A stretch of 64,000 nucleotides of DNA from Niveispirillum irakense DSM 11586 (GCF_000429645.1 NZ_KE386933.1:62001-126000); one strand, 5' to 3'; shown: positions 35,138-44,307, numbered from the stretch's first letter. A program made the numbers and translations. The notes: generated by a model from the sequence alone, not told the origin.

Positions 35138-35985
35138 GCCGGCCCTGTCCGATCCAGGTGGTGGCGGATGATTATGCGCTCTCCCCCGGCGTCAGTGCCG
35201 CCATCCTGTCCCTGGCCAGGGAAGGGCGGCTGACGGGTACGGGTGCGATGACGCCCAGCCCCTTCTGGCGGGAGCATGGCCGCGCCCTGGCGGACCTTCC
35301 GCCGCCTTTTCAGGCAGGGCTGCATGTGACCCTGACCGGGGCGCTCGCCCCACTGGGCGCCATGCCGCGACTGGCGCCGGATGGGCGCTTCCCGGCGCTG
35401 GGCTGGTGGCTGCGGCACAGCCTGTCCGGTGGCCTGAACGCGGCATGCCGGACGGAAATCGCGGCGGAGATCGACCGCCAGCTTGATGCGTTCGAGGCCG
35501 TGATGGGCCGCCCGCCGGCCTATATTGACGGGCACCAGCATGTGCATCTGCTGCCGGGCATCCGGCCGGCAGTGCTGGGGGCGCTGACCCGCCGCTATCC
35601 CGCCGGCACGGTGTGGCTGCGTGATTGTGCCGAGCCGGCGGGCGCGATCCTGGCGCGCGGCGTAGCCCCGGCCAAGGCTGCCTTCATCGCCGCGCTGGCT
35701 GGCGGGCTGGCGGCGGCGGCCCATGCCCGTGGCATTCCCACCAATGCCGGCTTTACCGGTATTTACGGATTCGACGGGGATTTTCCGGCATTGATGCGGC
35801 GTTTCCTGTCACGGGTGCGTCCGGGCCTGCTGATCATGGTGCATCCGGCCCAGGCGGATCACGTGCTGGCGGGACTGGACCCGGTTGTCGGGGCGCGGCA
35901 GGCAGAGATGGCCTATCTTGCCGGGCCCCACTGGCCGGCTGATCTGGCTGCCAGCGGCGCGGTGCTGGGAGCCACCCTTGCATAG
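35134..35985 (+). CDS. ChbG/HpnK (YdjC) family deacetylase
   Basis: Carbohydrate deacetylase-like protein of 283 residues. Metal-site motifs are ADDYALSPGV (Asp-Asp near residue 12), GLHVTLTGAL (His), IDGHQHVHLLPG (His-x-His) and MVHPAQ near the end. Family members remove N-acetyl groups from chitooligosaccharides (ChbG) or from hopanoid-linked glucosamine (HpnK). The absence of chitobiose PTS genes and the presence of a lipoprotein lipase next door favour a lipid-linked glycan, but this is inference. Its ATG overlaps the hydrolase stop codon. No other hopanoid gene is in the window. Confidence 0.85.
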   Translation: MSRPCPIQVVADDYALSPGVSAAILSLAREGRLTGTGAMTPSPFWREHGRALADLPPPFQAGLHVTLTGALAPLGAMPRLAPDGRFPALGWWLRHSLSGGLNAACRTEIAAEIDRQLDAFEAVMGRPPAYIDGHQHVHLLPGIRPAVLGALTRRYPAGTVWLRDCAEPAGAILARGVAPAKAAFIAALAGGLAAAAHARGIPTNAGFTGIYGFDGDFPALMRRFLSRVRPGLLIMVHPAQADHVLAGLDPVVGARQAEMAYLAGPHWPADLAASGAVLGATLA

Positions 35986-36083
35986 GGCCCCATCGCTTCC
36001 GGCTGGATCGCCGGCAAAGACGGCCCCGCCACCGGCATGATAGATTACCGGTCTATGGTCAGGGGGGCAGGGAGGCCCTGGGG

Positions 36084-36614
36084 TTGGACGTCAATATCAC
36101 CCTTTTTGTTGTTTCGATGGTGTGCGCCATTGCGGCAGTGACCCTGGCCCTTGTCCGGCAGATGCTGTTCTATACCCGTCGCGCGCGCATCGATCGCCAG
36201 CAGGAGCAGAACCGGGCCTTGACCCGCAAGCAGCAGGCCCTGACCGATGCCTGGCGCGGGACGCAGGAGGCGGTGCGCCAGGCGGAGCAGGACCGCAAGG
36301 TGGCGACAACCCAACTGGCCGAACTCCACCGCCGCATCCAGCAGGCCGCGGCCGATAATTATCTGATCGTGCATGAACTGGGTGACCCTGGCAGCCATCG
36401 ACAGTGCTTTTCCCTGCAATTATCCATCGCCAGCACCATCATGCTGGGACAGACCACGGTGAAGGACTGCCATCTGCGCCATGTGCGGCACATGGTGGAG
36501 GTGTGGGCCGATAATGCGGAGGAAGCGACCCGTATCGCCCGGGCTGCCTTCTCCCCCGATGCCGGCTTCTCCCTTTCCAAGCCCGCCCCCTCCATGCCTC
36601 TGGCAGCGGCGTAG
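36084..36614 (+). CDS. Membrane-anchored coiled-coil protein, member 1 of a pair
   Basis: Not recognised. The product is 176 residues. Residues 5-25 are a transmembrane helix (VNITLFVVSMVCAIAAVTLAL). Residues 30-90 are a Gln/Arg-rich coiled coil. A roughly 75-residue globular part follows, starting near YLIVHELGD. The start TTG at 36084 has GGGAGG upstream; no ATG fits better except one after the helix begins. The last 30 residues (DNAEEATRIARAAFSPDAGF) resemble the end of the next gene's product (ATDRDARHRAASRFSAASGY), and both contain LGQT earlier, so the two may be ancient paralogues. Four bases separate the genes. Confidence 0.7.
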   Translation: MDVNITLFVVSMVCAIAAVTLALVRQMLFYTRRARIDRQQEQNRALTRKQQALTDAWRGTQEAVRQAEQDRKVATTQLAELHRRIQQAAADNYLIVHELGDPGSHRQCFSLQLSIASTIMLGQTTVKDCHLRHVRHMVEVWADNAEEATRIARAAFSPDAGFSLSKPAPSMPLAAA

Positions 36615-36618
36615 GCGC

Positions 36619-37137
36619 ATGATCATCCAGCTCGGCCTGTTCCTGCTGATCGTCATTGCCATCGTGTTTTCCGCCGCGCTGATGCGCCGGATCGAGGGGG
36701 ATGTCATGGACTACCAGCGCGACCTGCGGCTGGTGGAGGAGGAACGGCAGCGTCTGGATGTGGCGTGTGAGACCCTGCGCGGCCTGAATGCGCAAAGCCA
36801 GGAGGAACTGGGCCGCGCCAAGGCGGAACTGGCCCGGCTGGCCGATGAAACGATCCAGGCTGAAGCCGATCTGGCCCAGGCCAATGAGCAGCCCAAACAG
36901 CGTCTTTTCATGATCGACCGGTCCAGCCTGGGCCAAACCCGTCTGTGGGAGGTTACCATAGCGCAGGAAGGCGGCACGGCGCCGCCATCGGGCGCGGTTG
37001 CCATGGACTGGGCGGCGGGGCGTACCTATTTGATTTCTGGGGCCACTGATCGTGATGCCCGGCACCGGGCAGCCTCTCGCTTCTCGGCCGCATCGGGTTA
37101 TCGGCTGATCAAGGTGGAACGGTTCCGGCGCGCCTGA
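36619..37137 (+). CDS. Membrane-anchored coiled-coil protein, member 2 of a pair
   Basis: Not recognised. The product is 172 residues with the same layout as its neighbour: a transmembrane helix (residues 3-22), a long Glu/Arg/Leu-rich coiled coil (about 25-95), then a globular C-terminal domain with RLFMIDRSSLGQTRLWEV and the tail GATDRDARHRAASRFSAASG. The N-terminal tip is in the cytoplasm or periplasm depending on topology, which I cannot fix. Four bases after the first gene, so certainly co-transcribed. An aldehyde dehydrogenase follows 49 bases later and may share the transcript. Confidence 0.75.
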   Translation: MIIQLGLFLLIVIAIVFSAALMRRIEGDVMDYQRDLRLVEEERQRLDVACETLRGLNAQSQEELGRAKAELARLADETIQAEADLAQANEQPKQRLFMIDRSSLGQTRLWEVTIAQEGGTAPPSGAVAMDWAAGRTYLISGATDRDARHRAASRFSAASGYRLIKVERFRRA

Positions 37138-37186
37138 GCGGGCGATCCCCGCCCCGACGCGCTATCGGCAAGGAAGGCGGACACGC

Positions 37187-38650
37187 ATGTCGGATGCGGT
37201 GATCGAATTTCCATTGGCCAAGGCCCGCATCCGCGCGGCTGCCGCTGCTGATCGCCGGGTGACCGGCGCGTTCGATCCCCTGCGCGATGCCTATCGCCAG
37301 GAAGGCCCCCTGATGCCAGAGCGCCGCATCGCCGCCCTTGAACAGCTTGATCAGGCTTTGGCCAAGTATGCCCATAGCCTGTGCGAAGCGGTAAGCCAGG
37401 ATTTCGGCCATCGTTCCACCCATGAAACGATGATGGCAGACCTTTTCACCACCCGTCTTGCCATCCGCCATGCTGCCAAACATCTGCGCCGCTGGATGCG
37501 GCCGCGCCGCCGGCCGGTTGATCTGCTGTTCCGCCTCGGCCGGGCACGGGTGGAATATCAGGCCCTGGGCGTGGTCGGCATCATCGCGCCGTGGAACTAC
37601 CCCGTGCAGCTTGCCCTTTCCCCCCTGGCGGCGGCGGTGGCGGCGGGTAACCGGGTGCTGCTGAAGCCGTCTGAACAGACGCCCCGCACGGCCGCGCTGC
37701 TGGAACTGCTGCTGGCAGAGGTGTTCAAGCCGAGTGAGGTGGCGGTGCTGACCGGTGGGGCTGATCTGGCCCATGCCGTCACCCATCTGCCGTTCGACCA
37801 TCTGCTGTTCACCGGCTCCACCCATATTGGCCGGCAGGTGATGCGGGCGGCATCGGAGAATCTGGTGCCGGTGACGCTGGAACTGGGGGGCAAGTCGCCT
37901 GTTCTGCTGACCGATGATTATCTGCTGGATCAGGCGGTTGACCGCATCCTGGCCGGCAAGCTGCTGAATGCGGGGCAAACCTGCATCGCGCCCGATTATG
38001 TGCTGCTGCCGCGCGGGCGGGAGGCGGCCTTCATTGACGCATTCGCGCAATCATTGTCGCGGCGCTATCCCACGCTGGGCCGCAATCCGGATTACACCGC
38101 CATCATCAGCGATGGTCATTATCAGCGGCTGAATGGCCTGTTGGATGATGCGCGCCGGCGCGGGGCGCGGCTGTTCCCGCTCAGCCCGGCGGCGGAAATC
38201 CTGGACCCGGCAGATCGCAAGCTGGCACCGGTCCTGCTGACGGAGGTGCCGGAGCCGGCTGACATCCTGAACCAGGAGATTTTCGGGCCACTGTTGCCGC
38301 TGGTGCCCTATGACACGCTGGACGGTGCGATTGATTATATCAACGCTAGGTCCCGTCCCCTGGCGCTGTACCTGTTCAGCCACAACAAGGCCCTGACCCG
38401 CCATGTGCTGGACCGAACCCTGTCTGGTGGGGTGACCGTGAATGACACGCTGCTGCATGTGGCGCAGGAAGCGTTGCCCTTTGGCGGGGTGGGGGAAAGC
38501 GGCATGGGTGCCTATCATGGGGAGGCCGGTTTCCACCGGTTCAGCCATGCCCGCGCCATCTTCACCCAAAGCCGCTTCAGCCTGACCGGCCTGATGCGCC
38601 CCCCTTATGGGGAGCGCATCGACCGGCTGTTGAAATGGCTGATGCGGTAG
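37187..38650 (+). CDS. Coniferyl-aldehyde dehydrogenase-type ALDH
   Basis: NAD(P)-dependent aldehyde oxidation. The 487-residue product belongs to the class 3/CALDH branch, which lacks the N-terminal extension of ALDH1. GIIAPWNYPVQLALSPL is the cofactor-binding start, FTGSTHIGRQV the Rossmann turn, LELGGKSPVLL holds the general base Glu, and NAGQTCIAPDYVLL holds the catalytic Cys. The C-terminal LPFGGVGESGMGAYHG and SHARAIFTQSRF match coniferyl aldehyde dehydrogenases. GGAAGG precedes the ATG. The natural aldehyde here is unknown; no lignin-monomer pathway gene is adjacent. Confidence 0.9.
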   Translation: MSDAVIEFPLAKARIRAAAAADRRVTGAFDPLRDAYRQEGPLMPERRIAALEQLDQALAKYAHSLCEAVSQDFGHRSTHETMMADLFTTRLAIRHAAKHLRRWMRPRRRPVDLLFRLGRARVEYQALGVVGIIAPWNYPVQLALSPLAAAVAAGNRVLLKPSEQTPRTAALLELLLAEVFKPSEVAVLTGGADLAHAVTHLPFDHLLFTGSTHIGRQVMRAASENLVPVTLELGGKSPVLLTDDYLLDQAVDRILAGKLLNAGQTCIAPDYVLLPRGREAAFIDAFAQSLSRRYPTLGRNPDYTAIISDGHYQRLNGLLDDARRRGARLFPLSPAAEILDPADRKLAPVLLTEVPEPADILNQEIFGPLLPLVPYDTLDGAIDYINARSRPLALYLFSHNKALTRHVLDRTLSGGVTVNDTLLHVAQEALPFGGVGESGMGAYHGEAGFHRFSHARAIFTQSRFSLTGLMRPPYGERIDRLLKWLMR

Positions 38651-38679
38651 AGCTGTTTTCGGTTGACCGGAAACAGCTC
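38650..38679 (+). terminator. Hairpin at the end of the ALDH gene
   Basis: GAGCTGTTTTCGG faces CCGGAAACAGCTC (one G-T pair) over a TTGA loop, starting on the last base of the stop codon. The following 110 bases to the PepF gene are GC-rich and show no gene. Termination is likely but there is no T-tract. Confidence 0.5.
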
Positions 38680-38790
38680 CGGCGGCGACCGCCGCCGCGC
38701 GGCACGTGCCGCGAAGCCAAGCTGCCGGAGGCAGCGCCGGCGATTGAGGAAAACAAAAACCGGGGTGTGTTTCCAGTAAGCAGAATGGCC

Positions 38791-40590
38791 TTACAGCCGT
38801 TCCAACTCGTCGATGAAGCTTTCCAGCAGGCCCAGCCCCTTGTTCCAGAAGGCGGGGTCTTTCAGGTCCAGGCCGAACGGGGCCAGCAATTCCCCATGGT
38901 GCAGGGTGCCGGCGGCGGACAGCATCTTGATGTATTTGTCCGCGAACACGTCCCCTTCGCCCTTGGCCGCCGCTTCCTGATAGGCGGCATAGAGGCTGTT
39001 CACCAGGCAATCGCCGAAGGCATAGGCGTAAACATAGAAGGGCGCATGGACGAAATGCCCGATATAGGTCCAGTAGGGCCGGTAGCTGTCTTCCCAGCGG
39101 AAGGCGGGGCCCAGGCTTTCCTTCTGTACTTCCATCCAGATATCGGCGATCCGCTCGGCTGACAGTTCGCCTTCGCGCCGTTCGCTGTGCAGCTTGCGCT
39201 CGAACTGGTAAAAGGCGATCTGGCGGACCACCGTGTTGATCATATCCTCCACCTTGCCGGCCAGCAGGCGCTTGCGCGCGGCCTTGTCGGTGGTCTTGTC
39301 CAGCAGCGACCGGAAGGTCAGCATCTCCCCGAAGACGGACGCCGTCTCTGCCAGGGTCAGGGGTGTGGACGCCTGCAAATGCCCCTGGGCGCGGCACAGA
39401 TATTGATGTACGCCATGGCCCAATTCATGGGCCAGCGTCATCACATCGCGCGTGCGGCCCATATAATTCAGCAGCAGATAGGGATGGGCCGACGGCACCA
39501 CCGGATGGGCAAACGCACCGGGATTCTTGCCGGGCCGCGGCGGCACGTCGATCCAGGGATTGTCGAAGAATTTCTGGCCGATTGCCGCCATGTCGGGGGA
39601 GAAGCGGCCATAGGCATTGCTGACGATGCGCTTGGCGTCTTCCCAACTGATCTTGGCATCGTCATCGCCGGGCAGGGGGGCGTTGCGGTCCCAGTAATCC
39701 AGCTTGTCCTGGCCGAACCATTTGGCCTTCAGCGCATAGTAACGATGGGACAGACGGGGATAGGCTGCGCGCACCGACGACAGCAGCGCATCCACCACCT
39801 CATCTTCGACATGGTTGCCCATGTTGCGTGCTGACCAGGGCTGGGCGTAGGAGCGCCAGCGATCCTCGATCTCCTTTTCCTTGATCAGCGTATTCATGAT
39901 GTGGGCGAAGATGCGCTGGTTCTTGCCCAGCACTTCGCCCAGCGCCTGGGCCGCATCGCGCCGCAGGGCCGGATCGGTGGAGGAGAGCAGGTTCAGCGCT
40001 TCCGCCGAGGTCAGATCCTTACCGCGCACGGGGAAGCGCAGATCGGCCAGATGTTCATCGAACAAACGCATCCAGGACGCGCGACCGACCACCTGCTTTT
40101 CCATCAGCAGCTTTTCCACCTCATCGGAAAGCTGATGCGGGCGGAACACGCGGGTATAACGGATGAAGGGGCCATAAGCCGCCAGGGCCTTGTCGCGCAG
40201 CTTGGCCTGGATTTCATGTTCTTCCAGCCGGTTGATCTCCAGCGTGAAAAACAAGAGATGCACGGAAATGGCGGTCACCCGCTCATTCATGCCCTGGTAG
40301 AAGCGGCCGATGGCCGGATCAGCCATGTTGGAGGCATAGAGCAGCCCGGCATAGGACATGATCTTGGACAGCGCTTCGTCTATCCGTTCATAGATCGCGA
40401 TGGCCTTGGCCAGATCGGCACCGGAGAGCTTGGCCAGCTTGCCTTCATATTGTTTGGCAAAGGCGATGCCGTCCTTTTCCGCCTGATCCAGATCGGCCTT
40501 CAACGCCGGGCTGTCGGGGCCGGCATAAAGATCGGACAGGTCCCAATTCGGCATCGGGCCCAGATCAGCGGTCGTCAAACTATCGGGCAT
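38791..40590 (-). CDS. M3 family oligoendopeptidase (PepF-like)
   Basis: Cytosolic zinc metallopeptidase of 599 residues that cuts short peptides. The catalytic HELGH (His388 to His392) lies in TLAHELGHGVHQYL and the third ligand Glu in TLAETASVFGEML about 25 residues later. The N-terminal PNWDLSDLYAG and the mid-region FFTLEINRLEEHEI are typical of the clostridial/alphaproteobacterial PepF group. Full length, with a clear ATG. Monocistronic and divergent from nothing close; the 93 bases up to the HI0933 gene carry no other ORF. Confidence 0.95.
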   Translation of the reverse strand: MPDSLTTADLGPMPNWDLSDLYAGPDSPALKADLDQAEKDGIAFAKQYEGKLAKLSGADLAKAIAIYERIDEALSKIMSYAGLLYASNMADPAIGRFYQGMNERVTAISVHLLFFTLEINRLEEHEIQAKLRDKALAAYGPFIRYTRVFRPHQLSDEVEKLLMEKQVVGRASWMRLFDEHLADLRFPVRGKDLTSAEALNLLSSTDPALRRDAAQALGEVLGKNQRIFAHIMNTLIKEKEIEDRWRSYAQPWSARNMGNHVEDEVVDALLSSVRAAYPRLSHRYYALKAKWFGQDKLDYWDRNAPLPGDDDAKISWEDAKRIVSNAYGRFSPDMAAIGQKFFDNPWIDVPPRPGKNPGAFAHPVVPSAHPYLLLNYMGRTRDVMTLAHELGHGVHQYLCRAQGHLQASTPLTLAETASVFGEMLTFRSLLDKTTDKAARKRLLAGKVEDMINTVVRQIAFYQFERKLHSERREGELSAERIADIWMEVQKESLGPAFRWEDSYRPYWTYIGHFVHAPFYVYAYAFGDCLVNSLYAAYQEAAAKGEGDVFADKYIKMLSAAGTLHHGELLAPFGLDLKDPAFWNKGLGLLESFIDELERL

Positions 40591-40683
40591 TGCCCCCTCC
40601 GGTGAAGCTGTTCGACTTCACGATATGGCATGGGGGCGGGGAATGTTCAAAGGGGGAGGCACGTTATGGTGGCGTTCGTCCCG

Positions 40684-41886
40684 TTACGCCGCCATTCCCG
40701 CTGCGTGCCCGCTGGACCAGGCCCATTGGAAATTATAGCCGCCCAGCCAGCCGGTCACGTCCACCGCCTCACCGATCACGTAGAAGCCGGGCAGCTTCTT
40801 CGCTTCCATGGTTTTGGACGACAGTTCCGCCGTATCGACCCCGCCCAGCGTCACTTCCGCCGTGCGGTAACCTTCCGTGCCGTTGGGCGTGACGCGCCAC
40901 GCGTGCAGGGCCTGGGCGATGGCGACCAGATCGGCATCCTTCATATCCGCCATGGGGCGGGTGGTCAGCGGCTGTGGGCCGATCAGATCGGTCTCGAACA
41001 GCCGTTCCGCAAAGCGCCGTGCCAGGATTTCGCCCAGGATGGTGCGCAATTCCGCCTTCGGGCGTGTCCGCTTGAGCCCTTTCAGATGCTCTGCCAGCGG
41101 TCGGTCGGGCGACAGGTCGATGCTCACTTCCTGCCCGTCGCGCCAATAAGACGAGATTTGCAGGATGGATGGCCCGGACAGGCCGCGATGGGTGATCAGC
41201 AAGGCCTCGCGGAACTTGCCCTTGTTGCAGGCGACGCTGGCTTCCAGCGGTACGCCGGACAGGTCGCGCAACTTGTTCAGGTCGCGGTCGGCGAAGGTGA
41301 AGGGCACCAGGGCCGGGCGCGGTTCCACCAGATTGAGCCCGAACTGCCGTGCCAGCCGGAAGGCGAAATCCGTCGCCCCCATCTTGGGGATGGACGGGCC
41401 ACCGGTCGCCAGAATGAAGCTGGCGGCGGAGAAGTCGCCCAGGCTGGTGGCGACGCTGTAACCGCCGCCCTCATTGGCCGACACCTTGTCGACCCGGCAT
41501 TGGGTGAAGATATCCACCCCGGCATCGCCGCATTCCGCCACCAGCATGGCGACGATCTCCTTGGCGGAGCCGTCACAGAATAACTGGCCCAGCTTCTTTT
41601 CGTGCCATTGGATGCCGTGGCGGTCGACCAGCGCGATGAAATCATGCTGGGTATAGCGTTTCAGCGCCGAGATGCAGAAAGACGGGTTCTGCGACAGGAA
41701 CCGGTCAGGCTTGGTGTCCAGATTGGTGAAATTGCACCGTCCGCCGCCGGAGATCAGGATCTTCGATCCCACCTTCTCCGCATGGTCCAGCACGGCCACC
41801 CGGCGCCCCCGCCGACCAGCGAAAATGGCGGCAAACAGACCGGCAGCACCGCCGCCGGCAATAACCACATCATAAGCGCGCGTCAT
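40684..41886 (-). CDS. HI0933-family NAD(P)/FAD-dependent oxidoreductase
   Basis: Flavoprotein of 400 residues of uncharacterised substrate. The dinucleotide fold is DVVIAGGGAAGLFAAIFAGRRG at the N-terminus. KILISGGGRCNFTN is the family's hallmark, FILATGGPSIPKMGATDF the second GG motif, and FYVIGEAVDVTGWLGGYNFQ the C-terminal FAD-binding end. The ATG at 41886 is preferred to an in-frame TTG at 41901. It starts 11 bases after the arfB stop codon, so the two are probably one transcript with arfB first. Confidence 0.92.
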   Translation of the reverse strand: MTRAYDVVIAGGGAAGLFAAIFAGRRGRRVAVLDHAEKVGSKILISGGGRCNFTNLDTKPDRFLSQNPSFCISALKRYTQHDFIALVDRHGIQWHEKKLGQLFCDGSAKEIVAMLVAECGDAGVDIFTQCRVDKVSANEGGGYSVATSLGDFSAASFILATGGPSIPKMGATDFAFRLARQFGLNLVEPRPALVPFTFADRDLNKLRDLSGVPLEASVACNKGKFREALLITHRGLSGPSILQISSYWRDGQEVSIDLSPDRPLAEHLKGLKRTRPKAELRTILGEILARRFAERLFETDLIGPQPLTTRPMADMKDADLVAIAQALHAWRVTPNGTEGYRTAEVTLGGVDTAELSSKTMEAKKLPGFYVIGEAVDVTGWLGGYNFQWAWSSGHAAGMAA

Positions 41887-41897
41887 TCTGTTTCCGT

Positions 41898-42317
41898 TCA
41901 ATCCAGCGCGACCTTGCCGCGCATCTGCTTGATGCCGGCCCGATTGCCCTTTTCATCCAGCCGACGGACCTTCGACGCCTTGGTGGGCCGGGTCGGACGG
42001 CGCGGGGCCTGCCGTTCCGCCGCCTTGGCCAGAATTTCCACCAGCCGTGCCTTGGCGTCTTCCCGGTTGCGCTCCTGGCTGCGATGGGATTGCGCCACCA
42101 GCACCAGCACCCCTTCCGCCGTCAGCTTGCGCCCGGCCACGCCGCGCACCCGCTGTTTCAGCCAATCGGGCAGGGAGGGAGAATTGGCGACGTCGAAGCG
42201 CAGTTGCACCGCCGTTTCCACCTTGTTGACATTCTGCCCACCCGGCCCGCCGGCGCGCAGGAAGCTCTCCTGCAACTCCTCCTCGGCGATGGAAATATAG
42301 GGGGTGATGGCGATCAT
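41898..42317 (-). CDS. arfB: Alternative ribosome-rescue factor, peptidyl-tRNA hydrolase ArfB
   Basis: Frees ribosomes stalled at mRNA ends by hydrolysing peptidyl-tRNA. The 139-residue protein has the release-factor catalytic loop RAGGPGGQNVNK (GGQ at 26-28), and the basic C-terminal tail RRPTRPTKASKVRRLDEK that enters the empty mRNA channel, which separates ArfB/YaeJ from true release factors. It lacks codon-recognition domains. The ATG at 42317 fits the family N-terminus (MIAITPYISIAEEELQESFL); 28 additional open codons upstream do not. Confidence 0.94.
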   Translation of the reverse strand: MIAITPYISIAEEELQESFLRAGGPGGQNVNKVETAVQLRFDVANSPSLPDWLKQRVRGVAGRKLTAEGVLVLVAQSHRSQERNREDAKARLVEILAKAAERQAPRRPTRPTKASKVRRLDEKGNRAGIKQMRGKVALD

Positions 42318-42447
42318 GGAGGAAAAGGTCCGGGGGAAAGGGAAAAGGTCCGCTTGCCTACAGCATAGGGCGCAGGGATGCAAAGCGATGGCGGCTGGCA
42401 CCAGCGATGCACCATATCAGCGAAGCGGCCCAAAATCTCTGTTTCGA

Positions 42448-43389
42448 TCAGGCCGCCCTCGCCAGGCGCCGAAGGGCCTGCGGCGGCTGGCCGTACTGGC
42501 GCATAAAAGCCTCGCGCATCCGGCGTATATCGATAAAGCCGCTTTCCCGCGCGATCTGATCCAGAGGGTGACGGGTTTCCTCGATCATGAGACGTGCGGC
42601 TTCAAGCCGGATATGTTCCACCGCCTTGGCAGGTGTCTGGCCGGTTTCCGCGCGGAACGCGCGGCTGAACTGGCGGGGCGACAGGGCTGCGACCTCCGCC
42701 AGTTCCTCAACCGTCAGCGGATGGGAAAGATGGGCCCTGGCGTGGATCAGCGCCTTCTGGATGCGGTCACTGCTGGGGGCCAGTTCCAGCAGTTCGGAAT
42801 GCTGGGACTGACCGCCGGCCCGGCGATGATGCATCACCAGCCGCCGGGCAATAGCGCTTGCCATGTCGCGCCCCAGGTCCTTCTCGATCAGCGCCACCGC
42901 GAGATCCAGGCCCGCTGTCAGTCCCGCTGACGTCCAGACCGTCCCTTCATTGATGAAGATGCGGTCATCCTCCACCCGCACATTGGGAAAGGCCTCGCGC
43001 ATGTGCCGGGCATAGGCCCAGTGCGTCGTGGCGCGACGCCCCTCCAGAAGCCCCATCTGCCCCAGTAGAAAGGCCCCCGTGCACAGGCCTGCAACCCGGC
43101 GGGCTTCGGTGGCTTTGGCGCGCAGCAAGGCAAGGGTCGCCTCATTCTGCTGCGGGGGTGGCACAAGGCCAGCCAGAAGCAGCAGCGTGTCAACAGGCTC
43201 CACCTGGTCGAGCCGCGTCGTCGGCACGGCAAAGCCGCTTGAGGACATGACGGGGCCGCCTGCAACCGAAGTGATGGAGAGGCTGTAATAAGCTTCTCCC
43301 TTCAAAGCGTTGGCCAGCTCGAAGGCGGCCTGCACGCCCAGGGCCAGGAACTGGAAGCCGGGGGTGAGGACCATGGACATGTGGGGCAT
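42448..43389 (-). CDS. GlxA-type AraC regulator with DJ-1/PfpI domain
   Basis: A transcription factor of 313 residues. The N-terminal DJ-1/PfpI-like domain (about residues 1-170) has LLLLAGLVPPPQQ and the nucleophile-elbow equivalent VAGLCTGAFLLGQMG, with a Cys at about 102. The C-terminal AraC DNA-binding domain has two HTHs, LTVEELAEVAALSPRQFSRAF and HPLDQIARESGFIDIRRMREAF. Such proteins usually sense small metabolites without being enzymes. It is divergent from the SDR-SDR-AhpD operon across 123 bases holding a nested palindrome, and so is its likely regulator. Confidence 0.92.
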   Translation of the reverse strand: MPHMSMVLTPGFQFLALGVQAAFELANALKGEAYYSLSITSVAGGPVMSSSGFAVPTTRLDQVEPVDTLLLLAGLVPPPQQNEATLALLRAKATEARRVAGLCTGAFLLGQMGLLEGRRATTHWAYARHMREAFPNVRVEDDRIFINEGTVWTSAGLTAGLDLAVALIEKDLGRDMASAIARRLVMHHRRAGGQSQHSELLELAPSSDRIQKALIHARAHLSHPLTVEELAEVAALSPRQFSRAFRAETGQTPAKAVEHIRLEAARLMIEETRHPLDQIARESGFIDIRRMREAFMRQYGQPPQALRRLARAA

Positions 43390-43408
43390 TGGACCCTCTG
43401 GATGGGAT

Positions 43409-43442
43409 GTCTGAAAAACGTACTTTATACGTCATATCAGAC
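43409..43442. promoter_or_regulatory. Nested palindrome between divergent regulator and SDR operon
   Basis: GTCTGA and TCAGAC (outer) enclose ACGTA and TACGT (inner) around CTTTA. The site is 20 bases before the regulator's start and 71 before the SDR start. Good candidate for the AraC-type regulator's operator. Confidence 0.5.
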
Positions 43443-43512
43443 GCGGACTGTTGGGTCCATAAAGTCCTTGTCGGAAGCGATCACGCTCTCCTCCCCAACA
43501 AGGACCATCCCA

Positions 43513-44307
43513 ATGACCATCAAGGGAACTGCACTTATCACGGGCGCTTCCACCGGCATCGGTGCGATCTACGCTGACCGTCTCGCCGCCCGCGGCTACG
43601 ACCTGATCCTGGTGGCGCGCAATAAGGACAAGCTCCAGACCCTGGGCGCCCAGATTTCGGACAAGACCGGCCGCGCGGTTGAGGTGCTGGCGGCCGACCT
43701 GGGGAACGCGGCTGATCTCGCGTCGGTCGAGAAAGTGCTGCGCGAGGATGCGAGCATCACGGCGCTGGTCAACAATGCCGGTATCGGCACCCACACCAAG
43801 CTGCTGGAAAGCGATGTTGATCGCATGGAAGCCATGGTGCGGCTGAATGTGACGGCGCTGATGCGTCTGACCTATGCCGCGGTCCCCGGTTTTGTCGCCC
43901 GTGGTGGCGGGACGGTGATCAACATTGCCTCCATCGTGGCGGTAGCGCCTGAGTTGCTCAACGGCGTCTATGGCGGGACCAAGGCTTTTGTTCAGGCATT
44001 CACTGCCTCATTGAACCATGAACTGGCTGAGCGTGGCATCCGGGCGCAGGCCGTGCTGCCCGGCGCTACCCGGACCGATTTCTGGGCCTTGGGTGGTCTG
44101 CCGGTCGAGCATCTGCCCAGCGAGATCGTGATGCAGGCCGAGGACATGGTGGATGCCGCCCTCGCCGGACTGGATCAGGGTGAGACCAGCACGATCCCGG
44201 CGCTGCGGGATGTTGAGCTGTGGAATGCCTTTGAGGCCGCACGCCACGCGCTGGGTCCCCAGCTTTCCGCCACGACCCCGGCCGCACGCTTCAACGTCGC
44301 CGTCTGA
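43513..44307 (+). CDS. Short-chain dehydrogenase/reductase
   Basis: Classical SDR of 264 residues. TALITGASTGIGAIYADRLAARG is the NAD(P)-binding turn, with LILVAR after strand 2, suggesting NADP preference. NNAG follows, and INIASI with YGGTKAF (Tyr and Lys of the catalytic triad). AAGGA lies nine bases before the ATG; the frame is open further but crosses the palindromic operator. Substrate unknown. First gene of a three-gene operon with a second SDR and an AhpD-like protein. Confidence 0.92.
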   Translation: MTIKGTALITGASTGIGAIYADRLAARGYDLILVARNKDKLQTLGAQISDKTGRAVEVLAADLGNAADLASVEKVLREDASITALVNNAGIGTHTKLLESDVDRMEAMVRLNVTALMRLTYAAVPGFVARGGGTVINIASIVAVAPELLNGVYGGTKAFVQAFTASLNHELAERGIRAQAVLPGATRTDFWALGGLPVEHLPSEIVMQAEDMVDAALAGLDQGETSTIPALRDVELWNAFEAARHALGPQLSATTPAARFNVAV

